Assembly (NCBI RefSeq): GCF_030733545.1
Contig: NZ_JASHIU010000001.1
Location: 248,001-312,000 of the forward strand
Direction of reading: 5' to 3'
Length of the DNA stretch: 64,000 bases
Source of the DNA: Oceanicaulis sp. MMSF_3324
GTDB lineage: Bacteria; Pseudomonadota; Alphaproteobacteria; Caulobacterales; Maricaulaceae
The translations under genes were made by a program, and so were the position numbers. Below the pieces are notes generated by a model. The model did no database searches. It had not been told where the DNA came from and saw only the letters and a list, made by a program, of their open reading frames with translations. Position 1 is the first letter of the stretch. Every line of letters begins with the position of its first letter. Of the stretch, positions 44,458-54,624 are shown piece after piece.

Positions 44458-46008
44458 ATGTCTGGATTCCCCCTGAAGACAGTTTTGTCAGCTCTGGTGC
44501 TAGGCGCTGCGACGCTGGTGAGTGCGCCCGCATTGTCTGCCTGCCAGCCGGCGTCCGCCTTCAGCAGCTATGGCCCTGAACGCTTCACCGATGCGCTGCG
44601 CGGGCGGTTCTCCCATGACGGGGTTGTTGAGCGCTATTCGCTTGAAGATCGCATGGCCCATTACGGTGTTCCTGGCGTCGCTGTCGCCGTGATCGAGGAT
44701 GGCGATGTCGTGTTCGCACAGGGCTATGGCGTGCTCCAGGCCGGCTCAGGGGCGCCTGTCACGGCGGACACCGTGTTCTCGGCGGGCTCGGTCAGCAAGA
44801 TGGCGACAGCCTTCATGACCCTGAATCTGATTCAGTCCGGCGCGCTCGATCTCGATCAGGATATCAGCCACGCTTTGGACTACTGGGCGCCGGAGGCAGG
44901 CTCGCCCCATGCTGATGCGCCGCTCACCATCCGTATGCTGCTGTCTCATACGGGCGGGCTGAACCTGCACGGGTTTGCGGACTTCATGCCGGGCGAGGCC
45001 CTGCCGACCCGGGCGCAGACCCTGAATGGTCAGGCTCCGGCCAACCATGCGCCTCTGCGTGTGGAAGCGCGGCCGGGCCTGAGCTATCGGTATTCCGGCG
45101 GAGGCTATACCCTTCTTGAAGGGCTCATCGCCCAGGCGACCGGGATGAGCTTTGAAGAGGGCGCAGAGGCGGCCTTGTTCGACCCTCTGGGCATGAGCCG
45201 GTCCACTTTCGCCAATCCGCTGCCTGAAGACCATGGGGATATCGCCAGGGCCCATGACCGGTCCGGCGCGCCCACGGCCCTGCCGCGGGGCTATGAAGCC
45301 TTCCCCGAGATGGCGGCGTCAGGCCTGTGGACCAGCGCCAGCGATCTGGGCCGCATGACGGCGGAGATGATCCGGGCCTATCGCGGCGAGAGCGGGTATC
45401 TGCATCCCCGGCTGGGTCTGGAGATGATGACGCGAGTGTCGCCTTCCGAGCATGGCCTGGGTCCGCGCCTTGAGGGCCGTGGCGCACATTTCATCTTTCA
45501 TCATGGCGGCGCGAACAATTCCTATCGCACCTGGATGGAGGGACATCTGGGAACCGGAGATGGTCTGGTCATTCTGACCAATGGCGCGAACGGGATGGAC
45601 CTTGCGATCGAGATCCGCAATGCCATGAATGACGTCATGGGCTGGACGGTGAATCCGGTGGTGGACGTGCCCCGTCTCGAGCTGAGTGAAGATCAGCTGG
45701 CGCGATATGTCGGCGTTTATGCTGCGGACCCGGCCTTTCCTCTGGACATTCGGGCCCAGATGGCGGCCCCGCCCTTCACCAATGATCTCACGATTTATCT
45801 CGAGAACGGTCGGCTTATGGCAAGCTATAATGGAGGACAATCGTGGGCGCCTTTGGTCCCTGTGGCGCCGGACCGTTTCTACATTACTGATTTTTCACTG
45901 AGAACTGGCGTGTTTGAGCTCAAGTTCAACAGAAATTCACTTGCGCAAGTGACCTCGGTTGAGGCTTCTATGTCTGCAGCTGAGACGGTGTATCTCCCCG
46001 CTTCATAG
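44458..46008 (+). CDS. Exported serine hydrolase of the beta-lactamase class C/esterase family
   Basis: 516-residue secreted protein: signal peptide about 1-28, then a class-C-beta-lactamase-like (Beta-lactamase, PF00144-type) domain with the SxxK motif S111-V-S-K114, the Tyr motif Y212-S-G, and a His/Gly region HHGGANNSYRTW. The last 110 residues form a separate beta-rich domain. Such proteins include esterases, peptidases and DD-carboxypeptidases; a lactamase activity is not implied by sequence alone. GGAAAGGAG precedes the ATG. Likely target of the BlaI/M56 pair. Confidence 0.88.
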   Translation: MSGFPLKTVLSALVLGAATLVSAPALSACQPASAFSSYGPERFTDALRGRFSHDGVVERYSLEDRMAHYGVPGVAVAVIEDGDVVFAQGYGVLQAGSGAPVTADTVFSAGSVSKMATAFMTLNLIQSGALDLDQDISHALDYWAPEAGSPHADAPLTIRMLLSHTGGLNLHGFADFMPGEALPTRAQTLNGQAPANHAPLRVEARPGLSYRYSGGGYTLLEGLIAQATGMSFEEGAEAALFDPLGMSRSTFANPLPEDHGDIARAHDRSGAPTALPRGYEAFPEMAASGLWTSASDLGRMTAEMIRAYRGESGYLHPRLGLEMMTRVSPSEHGLGPRLEGRGAHFIFHHGGANNSYRTWMEGHLGTGDGLVILTNGANGMDLAIEIRNAMNDVMGWTVNPVVDVPRLELSEDQLARYVGVYAADPAFPLDIRAQMAAPPFTNDLTIYLENGRLMASYNGGQSWAPLVPVAPDRFYITDFSLRTGVFELKFNRNSLAQVTSVEASMSAAETVYLPAS

Positions 46009-46040
46009 CGTGCGACTTCGGTCGGCGCCGGTATCAGCTC

Positions 46041-46100
46041 GCGCCGCGCCGGTCCCCTTTTTTCGGCGCGGCGCACCCTTACGGTGCGCCGCGCTGTTCT
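46041..46100 (+). terminator. Terminator with two mutually exclusive hairpins
   Basis: Between convergent genes. 46066-46077 pairs with 46083-46094 (12 bp, loop CTTAC), followed by TGTTCTTTT, a good plus-strand terminator for the serine-hydrolase gene. The same segment 46064-46074 can instead pair with 46041-46051 (11 bp perfect), so the two stems compete. Confidence 0.7.
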
Positions 46101-46101
46101 T

Positions 46102-47406
46102 TTAGAGGATGAATTTGGACAGATCGGCGTTACGCGCCAGATCACCCACGCGCTCACGCACATAATCGGCGTCGATGGCCAGGGTTTCACCGGACCGGTC
46201 CGAGGCGGTGTAGCTGATTTCCTCGCACACGCGTTCGAGAATGGTCTGCAGTCGGCGAGCGCCGATATTCTCCACGCTGGCGTTCACCTCGGCGGCGAAG
46301 TCGGCGATGGCGTCAATGGCCGTATCGTCAAAGCTCAGCTCGAAGCCTTCAGTTTTCATCAGCGCCACATACTGAGTGATGAGGCTGGCTTCCGGCTCGG
46401 TCAGGATGGCGCGGAAATCATCGCGGGTCAGCGCCTGCAACTCGACCCGGATCGGCAGGCGGCCCTGCAGTTCAGGCAACAGGTCGCTGGGCTTTGATAC
46501 GTGGAACGCGCCCGAGGCGATGAACAGCACATGGTCGGTTTTCATCGGCCCGTACTTGGTGGTGACGGTGGCGCCCTCGATCAGCGGCAACAGATCGCGC
46601 TGCACCCCTTCGCGGGACACATCCGCCCCGCGCGCGTCGGAGCGGGCAGAGACCTTGTCGATTTCATCGAGGAAGACGATGCCCTCGTTTTCCGCCAGAC
46701 GGATGGCTTCGGACTGGATCTGGTTCTCATCCAGCAGCTTGTCCGCCTCCTCGTTGATGAGCGGCTCATAGGCTTCTTTCACCGTCGTGCGCAGGGTTTT
46801 GGGCTTGCCGCCAAACCCCTTGCCCAGCATGTCGCCCAGATTGATGACGCCCATCGATCCCATGCCGGGCAGATCCATGCCCTGGAACGGATTGGCGCTC
46901 TCATCGACAATCTCGATCTCGATTTCCTTGTCGTCGAGTTCGCCGGACATGAGTTTCTTGCGGAAAGCCTCACGGGTGGAGGCGCCGGCGTCCTTGCCGA
47001 CCAGGGCGTCGAGCACGCGCTGCTCGGCGGCGCCATGGGCCTTGGCCTTCACCTCTTCGCGTTTCTTCTCGCGCACCAGCGTGATGGCGATTTCCACCAG
47101 GTCACGGGCGATGGAATCCACATCCCGGCCCACATAACCCACCTCGGTGAACTTGGTGGCCTCCACCTTGATGAAGGGCGCGCCGGCCAGCTTGGCGAGG
47201 CGGCGGGAAATCTCGGTCTTGCCGACCCCGGTCGGGCCGATCATCAGGATGTTCTTCGGCGTGACCTCTTCGCGCAGCCCTTCAGGAAGGTGCTTGCGGC
47301 GCCAGCGGTTTCTCAGCGCGATGGCGACAGCCTTCTTGGCGTCGCCCTGGCCGATGATATGGCGGTCGAGCTCATGGACGATTTCGCGCGGAGAAAACTC
47401 AGTCAT
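46102..47406 (-). CDS. hslU: ATP-dependent protease ATPase subunit HslU
   Basis: AAA+ unfoldase of the HslUV (ClpYQ) protease, 434 residues. Walker [20 protein letters not shown] near 56-74, pore GYVGRD near 91, the inserted I-domain (about 110-240, slightly repetitive), Walker [12 protein letters not shown] near 248, and the conserved C-terminal YIL-type end (SKFIL). The protease subunit hslV is on the same strand but 1.9 kb upstream, separated by two plus-strand genes. Confidence 0.97.
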   Translation of the reverse strand: MTEFSPREIVHELDRHIIGQGDAKKAVAIALRNRWRRKHLPEGLREEVTPKNILMIGPTGVGKTEISRRLAKLAGAPFIKVEATKFTEVGYVGRDVDSIARDLVEIAITLVREKKREEVKAKAHGAAEQRVLDALVGKDAGASTREAFRKKLMSGELDDKEIEIEIVDESANPFQGMDLPGMGSMGVINLGDMLGKGFGGKPKTLRTTVKEAYEPLINEEADKLLDENQIQSEAIRLAENEGIVFLDEIDKVSARSDARGADVSREGVQRDLLPLIEGATVTTKYGPMKTDHVLFIASGAFHVSKPSDLLPELQGRLPIRVELQALTRDDFRAILTEPEASLITQYVALMKTEGFELSFDDTAIDAIADFAAEVNASVENIGARRLQTILERVCEEISYTASDRSGETLAIDADYVRERVGDLARNADLSKFIL

Positions 47407-47515
47407 GACGCCCCATGTCTTTTTGTCGATTGGGTGGTAAGGATTGCAGACATGTAGGGGCTTACCGCCCGGAACACAAAGCCCGTGGCTGCAGGGCCCG
47501 ACAGAGGAGTGTGCG

Positions 47516-47947
47516 ATGACCCGTCCCCGTTTCCATCTGGCCTTTCCCGTGGACGACCTTCAGGCGGCCCGCCGATTTTATGGGGACGTGCTGGGATGTC
47601 CGCGGGGACGGGACAGCGACCACTGGATCGATTTTGATTTTCTCGGCCATCAGATCGTCGCCCATCTGGCGCCCGAGGAATGCCAGAACGCCCAGACCGG
47701 CGCCGTGGACGGCAAGGATGTGCCCGTGCGCCATTTCGGCCTGATCCTGGAATGGGATCAGTTTGACCCTCTGGCTGAACGCCTGCGCCGCGCCGGCACG
47801 CCCTTCATCATCGATCCCTATGTGCGTTTCGCCGGAAAGCCGGGTGAACAAAAAACGATGTTCGTCCGTGACCCCGCCGGCAATGCCCTGGAATTCAAGG
47901 CGTTTCGCGATGACGCCATGGTGTTTGCGACAGAACTGGACAGCTGA
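47516..47947 (+). CDS. VOC (glyoxalase-fold) family protein
   Basis: 143-residue protein of the vicinal-oxygen-chelate superfamily: [24 protein letters not shown] at 5-28, [16 protein letters not shown] near 40, and [15 protein letters not shown] at the C-terminal metal-site. Function cannot be fixed beyond metal-dependent dioxygenase/lyase/isomerase fold. ATG 47516 has AGGAG at good spacing. It lies between hslU and hslV in opposite orientation. Confidence 0.87.
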   Translation: MTRPRFHLAFPVDDLQAARRFYGDVLGCPRGRDSDHWIDFDFLGHQIVAHLAPEECQNAQTGAVDGKDVPVRHFGLILEWDQFDPLAERLRRAGTPFIIDPYVRFAGKPGEQKTMFVRDPAGNALEFKAFRDDAMVFATELDS

Positions 47948-48019
47948 ACCTCTTGCGGGCTGGCGCTTCTCGCCTAATTCACTTAATGAGTGAACTAATC
48001 AGTCAGGGAGGAGACCACC

Positions 48020-49192
48020 ATGTCGAACGCAGAATTTGACGTCGTGATCTATGGCGCGACCGGTTTCACCGGGCGTCTGGTGGCGGAATATCTCGCCAGC
48101 GAATACGGCAAGGACGTCGCCTGGGCCATGGCGGGCCGGTCCGAAGACAAGCTCAAGCGTGTGCGCGACGAGATCGGCGCGCCGGCCGATACGCCGCTTG
48201 TTGTGGCCGATGCGTCTGATCCGGCCTCATTGAAGGCCATGGCGGACCGTACGCGCGCCGTGATCACCACGGTGGGCCCGTACCAGCTTTATGGCGAGGC
48301 GCTGGTCAAAGCCTGTGTCGAGGCGGGGACCGATTATGTGGACCTGTCCGGCGAGCCGGCCTGGATGCACGACATCATCGCGACCTATTCGGACAAGGCG
48401 AAAGCGTCCGGCGCCCGCATCGTGCATTCGTGCGGGTTTGACTCCGTCCCCTTCGATCTGGGCGTTTATTTCCTGCAGCAGCATGTGACCGACAAGATCG
48501 GCAAGCCGCTGTCTCGGATCAAGGGCCGAGTGCGCGCCATGAAGGGCACCTTCTCGGGCGGCACGGCGGCGAGTTTCGCTGAAACCATGAAGCGCGCGGC
48601 GAAAGAGCCGCAGATTATCGACTGGCTGAAAGACCCCTTCTCCCTGTGCGAGGATTTTGAAGGTCCCAAACAGCCTCATGGCGCGAAGGTGATCTATGAG
48701 GATGATCTGGGCGCTTGGTCCGCCCCGTTCGTGATGGCCACGATCAACACCAAGAATGTCCATCGCTCCAATGCCTTGATGGGTCACGCCTATGGCGAGG
48801 ACTTTGTCTATGACGAGATGTTCCTGACCGGGCCGGGCGAAAAGGGCGAGCAGTTTGCGCACGCCATCGCCAATGATCGCTCCATGCAGGACAACCCGCC
48901 CAAGCCGGGTGAGGGCCCGTCCAAGGAAGAACGCGAAACGGGCTTCTATGACGTCATGTTCACGGGAGAGACCGCGGACGGTCAGCGTTTCACCGCGTCG
49001 GTGAAGGGCGACAAGGATCCCGGCTATGGATCGACCTCGAAGATGATCACCGAATGCGCGCTATCGCTGGTCAAGGATGTGAGCCGCGACCAGACGCCGG
49101 GCGGGGTTTACACCACGGCGCCGGCCCTGGGCGATGCTCTGATCAAACGCCTGACCGATCATGCCGGCCTGACCTTCACGATCGAGGACTAA
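48020..49192 (+). CDS. Saccharopine-dehydrogenase-like oxidoreductase (trans-acting enoyl reductase type)
   Basis: 390-residue NAD(P)-binding protein: VVIYGATGFTGRLVAEYLASEYG at 8-30 is the Rossmann motif, followed by AMAGRSEDKL and VDLSGEPAWMHDII; later HSCGFDSVPFDLGVYFL is typical of the SCCPDH/trans-acting enoyl reductase family. Real substrate unknown (lipid enzymes are known in the family). GGGAGGAG precedes the ATG. Followed by a strong bidirectional terminator. Confidence 0.9.
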   Translation: MSNAEFDVVIYGATGFTGRLVAEYLASEYGKDVAWAMAGRSEDKLKRVRDEIGAPADTPLVVADASDPASLKAMADRTRAVITTVGPYQLYGEALVKACVEAGTDYVDLSGEPAWMHDIIATYSDKAKASGARIVHSCGFDSVPFDLGVYFLQQHVTDKIGKPLSRIKGRVRAMKGTFSGGTAASFAETMKRAAKEPQIIDWLKDPFSLCEDFEGPKQPHGAKVIYEDDLGAWSAPFVMATINTKNVHRSNALMGHAYGEDFVYDEMFLTGPGEKGEQFAHAIANDRSMQDNPPKPGEGPSKEERETGFYDVMFTGETADGQRFTASVKGDKDPGYGSTSKMITECALSLVKDVSRDQTPGGVYTTAPALGDALIKRLTDHAGLTFTIED

Positions 49193-49227
49193 GTTTCCGC
49201 GCTGTCAGCATTCAATCGAGCTTAAAG

Positions 49228-49257
49228 AAAAACCCCGGCGGCAAGCCGGGGTTTTTT
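49228..49257. terminator. Bidirectional intrinsic terminator
   Basis: AAAAACCCCGGC at 49228-49239 pairs with 49245-49256 around GGCAA, with T-runs on both strands. It separates the oxidoreductase gene from the convergent hslV. Confidence 0.92.
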
Positions 49258-49278
49258 GTGTTCAGGCATGTGAAGATC

Positions 49279-49833
49279 CTAGCCCAGCGTCTCGACGGTG
49301 AGATTGCCGTTGGAATAGACGCAGATCTCGCTGGCGATCTTCATCGCCTTGCGCGCGATCACTTCGGCGTCCTCTTCATAATCGAGCAGCGCCCGCGCCG
49401 CCGACAGGGCGTAATTGCCGCCTGAACCAATGGCGGCGACGCCGTCTTCAGGCTCCAGCACATCGCCTGCGCCGGTCAGGGTGAAGGTTTCGGACTTGTC
49501 CGCCACGATCAGCATGGCTTCCAGCCGCCGCATATAGCGGTCTGTGCGCCAGTCCTTGGCCAGCTCCACACAGGCCCGCGCCAGCTGGTCGGGATATTGT
49601 TCGAGCTTGCCTTCCAGACGCTCGAACAGGGCAAAGGCGTCCGCGGTGGCGCCGGCGAAACCGGTGATCACCTTGCCGCTGGAAATCGGCCGCACCTTGC
49701 GGGCGGTCGCCTTGACGACCGTGTCGCCGATCGAGACCTGCCCGTCGCCTGCCAGAACCACTTTTCCGTTCTTGCGCACGCTGAGAATGGTCGTGCCGCG
49801 CCAGCCGGGAAATTTGCGTTCGGTATCAGGCAT
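49279..49833 (-). CDS. hslV: ATP-dependent protease peptidase subunit HslV
   Basis: Threonine peptidase of the HslUV protease, 184 residues. A 13-residue propeptide-like extension precedes the nucleophile Thr14 ([13 protein letters not shown]); [26 protein letters not shown] and [18 protein letters not shown] are the family landmarks. The upstream gene's TAA overlaps the ATG (TAATG), giving translational coupling. Confidence 0.97.
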   Translation of the reverse strand: MPDTERKFPGWRGTTILSVRKNGKVVLAGDGQVSIGDTVVKATARKVRPISSGKVITGFAGATADAFALFERLEGKLEQYPDQLARACVELAKDWRTDRYMRRLEAMLIVADKSETFTLTGAGDVLEPEDGVAAIGSGGNYALSAARALLDYEEDAEVIARKAMKIASEICVYSNGNLTVETLG

Positions 49834-50822
49834 TATGCGATCATTTCCGGGTCTTCTGAGAACTGGCCGCCCTTGCGATAGCGCACCAGATAGGTCGGGG
49901 TGAGGGCTTCGACGGTTTCAAGCTCGATGTCGAAATCGGCGGTGGTTCCCAAATCCTCATCGGTCTGACCGACCACATTGTCCGATTTCAGCAAGGTCAC
50001 CTGATCGCGGGTCAGGAAGGGTTGGACGAAGGGCAGCGCGCCTAGGATCTCGCCGACCATGCCCAGCGGATAGGCCGCAAAGAAGGGCACCGGGACCAGC
50101 ACACGCTTGCGCCGGATCGTGGTCAGGATGAACTCCATCAGCTCCTTGAAGCTGTAGGTGCTCGGACCGCCCAGCTCATAGGTGCGGCCTGCATACTTGG
50201 AGGGCGCCTCGATCGCCTTGAGCACGCAATCGGCGACGTCGCCGGCAAAGATCGGCTGGAAGCGGGTCTGGCCGCCGCCGATCAGCGGCAGGGCCGGTGC
50301 AAAGCGCGCCATGGAGCCGAACTTGTTGAAGAAGCCGTCTTCGGTGCCGAACACGATGGACGGACGCAGCACGACGGCGGAGGAAATGGCTTCACGGACC
50401 GCTTTCTCGCCCAGCGCCTTGGTGCGCGCGTATTCGGACTTGCTGCCCTCATCCGCGCCAATGGCCGAGATCTGCACGAAATTGGTGATGCCGGCTTCAG
50501 CCGCGCACTTGGCGACCAGGCCCGCGCCATCCGCTTGCAGGGACTGGAAGCTCTGCTTGCCGCTTTCAGACAGGATGCCCACCAGATTGACCACCGCATG
50601 GGCGCCATCCACGGCGCGGCGCACGGAGTCTTCATTGCGCAGATTGGCCTGCATCAGCTGGACCTGGCCGACGACGCCCATGGGTTTGAGCTCATGGGCC
50701 AGATGCGGACGGCGGGTCGCGGCGCGCACCCGGTATCCGGCCTTGGCCAGTTCACGCACCACATACCGGCCGATAAAGCCCGAAGCGCCGAAAACGGTGA
50801 TCATTTCATTGCGAAGTGTCAT
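49833..50822 (-). CDS. NAD(P)H-binding protein, complex I NDUFA9-subunit family
   Basis: 329-residue extended short-chain dehydrogenase-like protein: [32 protein letters not shown] at 8-39, then [23 protein letters not shown] near 88, and a typical NDUFA9-like body with [21 protein letters not shown]. In alphaproteobacteria such proteins are related to ubiquinone/complex I accessory proteins. ATG 50822 chosen by family start; frame is open upstream. Directly upstream of and coupled to hslV. Confidence 0.9.
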   Translation of the reverse strand: MTLRNEMITVFGASGFIGRYVVRELAKAGYRVRAATRRPHLAHELKPMGVVGQVQLMQANLRNEDSVRRAVDGAHAVVNLVGILSESGKQSFQSLQADGAGLVAKCAAEAGITNFVQISAIGADEGSKSEYARTKALGEKAVREAISSAVVLRPSIVFGTEDGFFNKFGSMARFAPALPLIGGGQTRFQPIFAGDVADCVLKAIEAPSKYAGRTYELGGPSTYSFKELMEFILTTIRRKRVLVPVPFFAAYPLGMVGEILGALPFVQPFLTRDQVTLLKSDNVVGQTDEDLGTTADFDIELETVEALTPTYLVRYRKGGQFSEDPEMIA

Positions 50823-51053
50823 GGTCCGCCCCTGGAAGGCTCGCGCGCGAAGCTGCGTGCGACATGTAAGATAGGTTTGATAGGGCGATAGACCAAAATG
50901 GGGGCGCATGTCCATGCGGCGCAGTGATCGTGGCGGCGTCCGGGGGGCTTGGCGGGCGCCGGTTTCAGGGCATGTGACGATGATGTGCAGATCAACGGCG
51001 CCATCCCCGTTGACAGCCGCCATCCATCGCCGTATCACCCCCGCTCCTCACCT

Positions 51054-51140
<87 letters not shown>

Positions 51141-51234
51141 TATTCTCCGAAGTCACTGATTTCGTTGAGAACGCTTGCAATCGGAAGCGAAATTACACAG
51201 GATTCTCCACAGAGGAATCCTCCAGTTTCGACCG

Positions 51235-52629
51235 ATGAAGCGTATAAATTTCCATCTCCGTGAGCCTGATCGTCGTTCCCGATTCTACCGGTATGATCGA
51301 ACGGTCCCTGCTGATGTTCAAAGCCTGGTGGGCCAGAAGGTAATTGCCTTCAGCTTGAAGGTGACTGACCCGGTCTAAGCGCGAAAGCTACGGGACGAAT
51401 GGGATCACCATTACGAAGCAGAGTGGGCGCGTCTCCGTCAGCAGACAAAGTTGAATGCTGAAGCGCGATTGATTGCGGAAGCCAAGGCTTTCCAGGACCA
51501 CAAGAGGAAGCCAGTGGAACCGGTCGCTTCGATAGAGCGAAGGCCGGGACACACGAGCTTGGCGATTTCCGCAGCCCCCAAAGTTCAGGAAGATACATTT
51601 GACCAACCAGAGCTGAAGAAGCTCGTGGATAGAACGCGTCAGATCGCCATCGACCGACTTCCTGTGAGTGACCGTGATGACGAACAGAAGATCAAAGCGT
51701 CTCTGGATTGGGTGAACGCGAATACCGAGGATGGTCGCCTACTTCGCCAGTACATGCATGCTCTGGTGGGGCGGAGGAGCTACGTTGACCTTGGCGCAGA
51801 ATATCTGGAAAGAGCTCGAAAAAAACGCGATGGAAAGCCTTTATCGGACAAGTCTAAAGAATCGTATCGGAAGGCTTTCGAGCGAGCTGATAAGTATCGC
51901 CTTCCTTCGATTGAGCAAGTGGACTGGGATATTGCGGGCGCTTTTCTGCAAGAGATAGCCGATACTGAGCGCTTGTCTCAAAAATCCATCGGGAACATTG
52001 CTACCGCACTTTCGAACTTGTGGAAGTTCAACAAGAAGCAACGCACGGTCTGGCGTGGTCATGAAGTGCAAACCGAGCACATCCCGGTCGAGCATGAAGC
52101 CTGGTTTGATGATGAGCTTCGAGCCCTGCTGGCTGGGTCGGAGGGACACTGGATGCGGGATGTGATCTGGATCGCCCTATACACCGGACACCGGCGGAGT
52201 GCGATTGCCGAGATCGAGTATGACCCTGAGACGGACTTCATCCGCTTTAAAAAGCAGAAGCAGGAGTCAGGCGATCGGTTCTACCCCTGTCATCCGCATA
52301 TTCGCGAAGCTGTTGTTCGCTATACGGCCCAGCCTCACAAGTCGAACACTCTTGGGAACGAGTTTCGTAAGCTTCGAGATCGCCTCGCTCTCAGACCTCA
52401 GGACGGTGAGCGGAAGAAAGATTTCCACTCCCTGCGATCCAACACGACAGCTCAGCTCATGCAGAAAGGCATTGCCGATAACAACATTGATGTCCTGCTC
52501 GGTCGGAAAAGCACATCGATCACAAGCGGGGTCTACGGTTTCAAGACTCTGCCGCCTCATGCGAAAGCAGAGATCGAGCGCTGGCGCCCGCTCGTGGAGA
52601 CCGTGGACTGGCAGTACCTTCTTGAGTGA
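51235..52629 (+). pseudogene. int: Tyrosine integrase interrupted by an in-frame stop
   Basis: Site-specific recombinase of the tRNA-targeting class. ATG 51235 opens an N-terminal DUF6538-type domain (RFYRYDRTVPADVQSLVGQ) that meets TAA at 51376-51378; the same frame then continues as ARKLRDEWDHHYEAEWARLRQQ and to the end at 52629. Catalytic residues are present downstream: Arg in YTGHRRSAIAEI, HxxR in DFHSLRSN, and Tyr in SGVYGF. The expected family motif is DPxEAR, so TAA likely replaces GAA. A shorter product starting at 51451 would retain the catalytic domain but lack part of the arm-binding region. Confidence 0.85.
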
Positions 52630-52670
52630 TCCCAGTTCGAGGAATCACGGCCAAGTGTGGGACGATCCCA

Positions 52671-54617
52671 TTAGGCGGCGGTCGTGTCGTTTGTGATCTC
52701 GCGAAGGACGTACTCACGTAAGGCCGCTGAGCTTTTGAAGCATCGGAATCCGGCCTGGCTGGCGAGGACGATCAGCTGGTCGTCTTCGTTCAGCAACAGA
52801 GCTACTGGCGTTGAGAGGCCCTGCTGAAGCCCATCCGGCCAGGCAAGGTCTAGCTGAGCGATCACAGTTCCGGCTTCGTCGGTTATTTCGTGGCTGATGA
52901 AGCCTTTGGGCAGCCCGCGTTCGATCAACCAGTCGTTCACGCTTTCCAGCTCAGCCTCTTCTTCTTCGCTTGAGATGCCGCCCAGAGTTTCAACTTGGTC
53001 GGTATGCCCAGCTGGCCGTGTCTCCATCAGCCAGCGATCATCTCCATGAAGAAGGTCCGCAAATCGCTTGTTGGCCTCTTCCGCAAGCAAAGCCTTCCGC
53101 GCTTCCAGGAAGTCGCCATATCGCTCTATGCGCCACAGATCGGGGTCCATGGGCACCCATTGCGAGGCGAGCGCCCCGGGGTGCTTGTCTTCAACCTCAG
53201 GGAAATAGTCTTCAGGCAGCCGGTTGGAGATATTGAGATTGGTGTCCTTGGTCAGGAAGCAGAAGTTTGCGAGTGCGTTGACCTCGGGCCTGCTCAAGTT
53301 GTGCGCATAGAGCCGAGATTTCGGGAAGATGTGATGCACTTCCAGGCGGCTCATCTTGCCCAACAGGTTCGACTTGAGGGCGATACCGCTTCCCCAGTCT
53401 CGCGCTTCGCCCATCCGCGTCATCATGTAAAGGACAGGATAGAAGCGGTTCCCCATGCTCCAACCGGTGAAGTGACCCGCTTCCATGCGCATGCCGCCTT
53501 GCCAGAGGCGCAACTCTTCGAGCAAGCCATCAAGGCCACCGGCCTCCAGAACGGCGAGGTCACGGTCGAGACGGCTCTCCGTGGAGCTCGAATACAGACC
53601 CCACATGCCAGCCTGAGCGAACCAGAAGAGCAGCTTGTCGCGCTCTCGTTCATCGAGCTTGCCGCCCTTCTGATCGAGATAGCGAACCATTATGGGGATA
53701 GCGAAGCGGCCAAACAGGACCCGGGCATGATCAAGACCAAGGCGGCCCGCGATCAAGTTCAGCACGTTGTCGATCTGACGTGTGGCGCGATCCAGTCCGC
53801 TCTGAACGGCGTCAGGTGACTGGTCATGCAAGAAGGTGAACTTGGCCTCGCCGGTGAGCACAGTGTTTACGGATCGAAGCAGCCAATCGAGATTAAAGTC
53901 ATAGCCCTGATCCGACCATTCGGAGAGCTGAGACTTCATCTTGCCGCGAGCTTCAGGCCACTCGGCGCAAATCTTCGCTAGCGCCAGGTCGCCTTTTGAA
54001 AGCTTTGTGCCGCCGCTGTTGACCTTGTTGAAGATGTCTACGACCACATCCAGGGTCATATCCGCGCCGGTCACCTCTTCGATGTGAAGGTCAATATCCG
54101 CGATGCCCAGGAGCTTGCTGAGGCGTCCGATATAGTCTGACAGGCGCTCACTGAGCGCTTCATCCTGGCTGAGGACCTTCACAGCCTGGCCCAGGCTGGC
54201 TTGTCCGCCCTTCATCAAATCGGTGACATCAACCCAGAGCGGATCATCGCGCATCTTCACCGGCTGGTAGAACTCGAACACCTCATCTTCCAGATGGAAG
54301 CGTAATCCAGTGAAGGCTCCCTCATTTCCATCAAAGAAGGCGGGAGGCCGCCCCCGCATCACCCCGTAAAGCGAGGTCATCCGCTGTTGGCCGTCGAGCA
54401 GAAGCTTCACCACGCCCGACGCCAAATCTTGATCGCCACGGTGAGCTGCTGACTTGGCCTCGGTCGCCCAGACGAGGAGTCCGCCAATCGGGTGTCGCTG
54501 ATAGAGCGATGCGAACAAGCCGCGCACCTGATGCGGCCCCCAGACATAGCCGCGCTGGAACTCGGGCAGGGCCATATGCCCGCTATCGATGTGGTCGAGG
54601 ATCGTGGAGATTTTCAT
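52671..54617 (-). CDS. DUF262-DUF1524 (GmrSD-like) restriction-type protein
   Basis: 648-residue protein: N-terminal ParB-like DUF262 NTPase domain with FQRGYVWGPHQVRGLF near 20 and DGQQRMTSLYGVM near residue 73; C-terminal DUF1524 His-Me (HNH) nuclease domain with LEVHHIFPKSRLY near 425 and NISNRLPEDYF. This fused GmrS-GmrD layout is characteristic of Type IV modification-dependent nucleases, though related DUF262 proteins accompany other defence systems. It starts 7 bp after the large Type ISP gene on the same strand, so both form one operon. Confidence 0.9.
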   Translation of the reverse strand: MKISTILDHIDSGHMALPEFQRGYVWGPHQVRGLFASLYQRHPIGGLLVWATEAKSAAHRGDQDLASGVVKLLLDGQQRMTSLYGVMRGRPPAFFDGNEGAFTGLRFHLEDEVFEFYQPVKMRDDPLWVDVTDLMKGGQASLGQAVKVLSQDEALSERLSDYIGRLSKLLGIADIDLHIEEVTGADMTLDVVVDIFNKVNSGGTKLSKGDLALAKICAEWPEARGKMKSQLSEWSDQGYDFNLDWLLRSVNTVLTGEAKFTFLHDQSPDAVQSGLDRATRQIDNVLNLIAGRLGLDHARVLFGRFAIPIMVRYLDQKGGKLDERERDKLLFWFAQAGMWGLYSSSTESRLDRDLAVLEAGGLDGLLEELRLWQGGMRMEAGHFTGWSMGNRFYPVLYMMTRMGEARDWGSGIALKSNLLGKMSRLEVHHIFPKSRLYAHNLSRPEVNALANFCFLTKDTNLNISNRLPEDYFPEVEDKHPGALASQWVPMDPDLWRIERYGDFLEARKALLAEEANKRFADLLHGDDRWLMETRPAGHTDQVETLGGISSEEEEAELESVNDWLIERGLPKGFISHEITDEAGTVIAQLDLAWPDGLQQGLSTPVALLLNEDDQLIVLASQAGFRCFKSSAALREYVLREITNDTTAA

Positions 54618-54624
54618 GTCAGCC

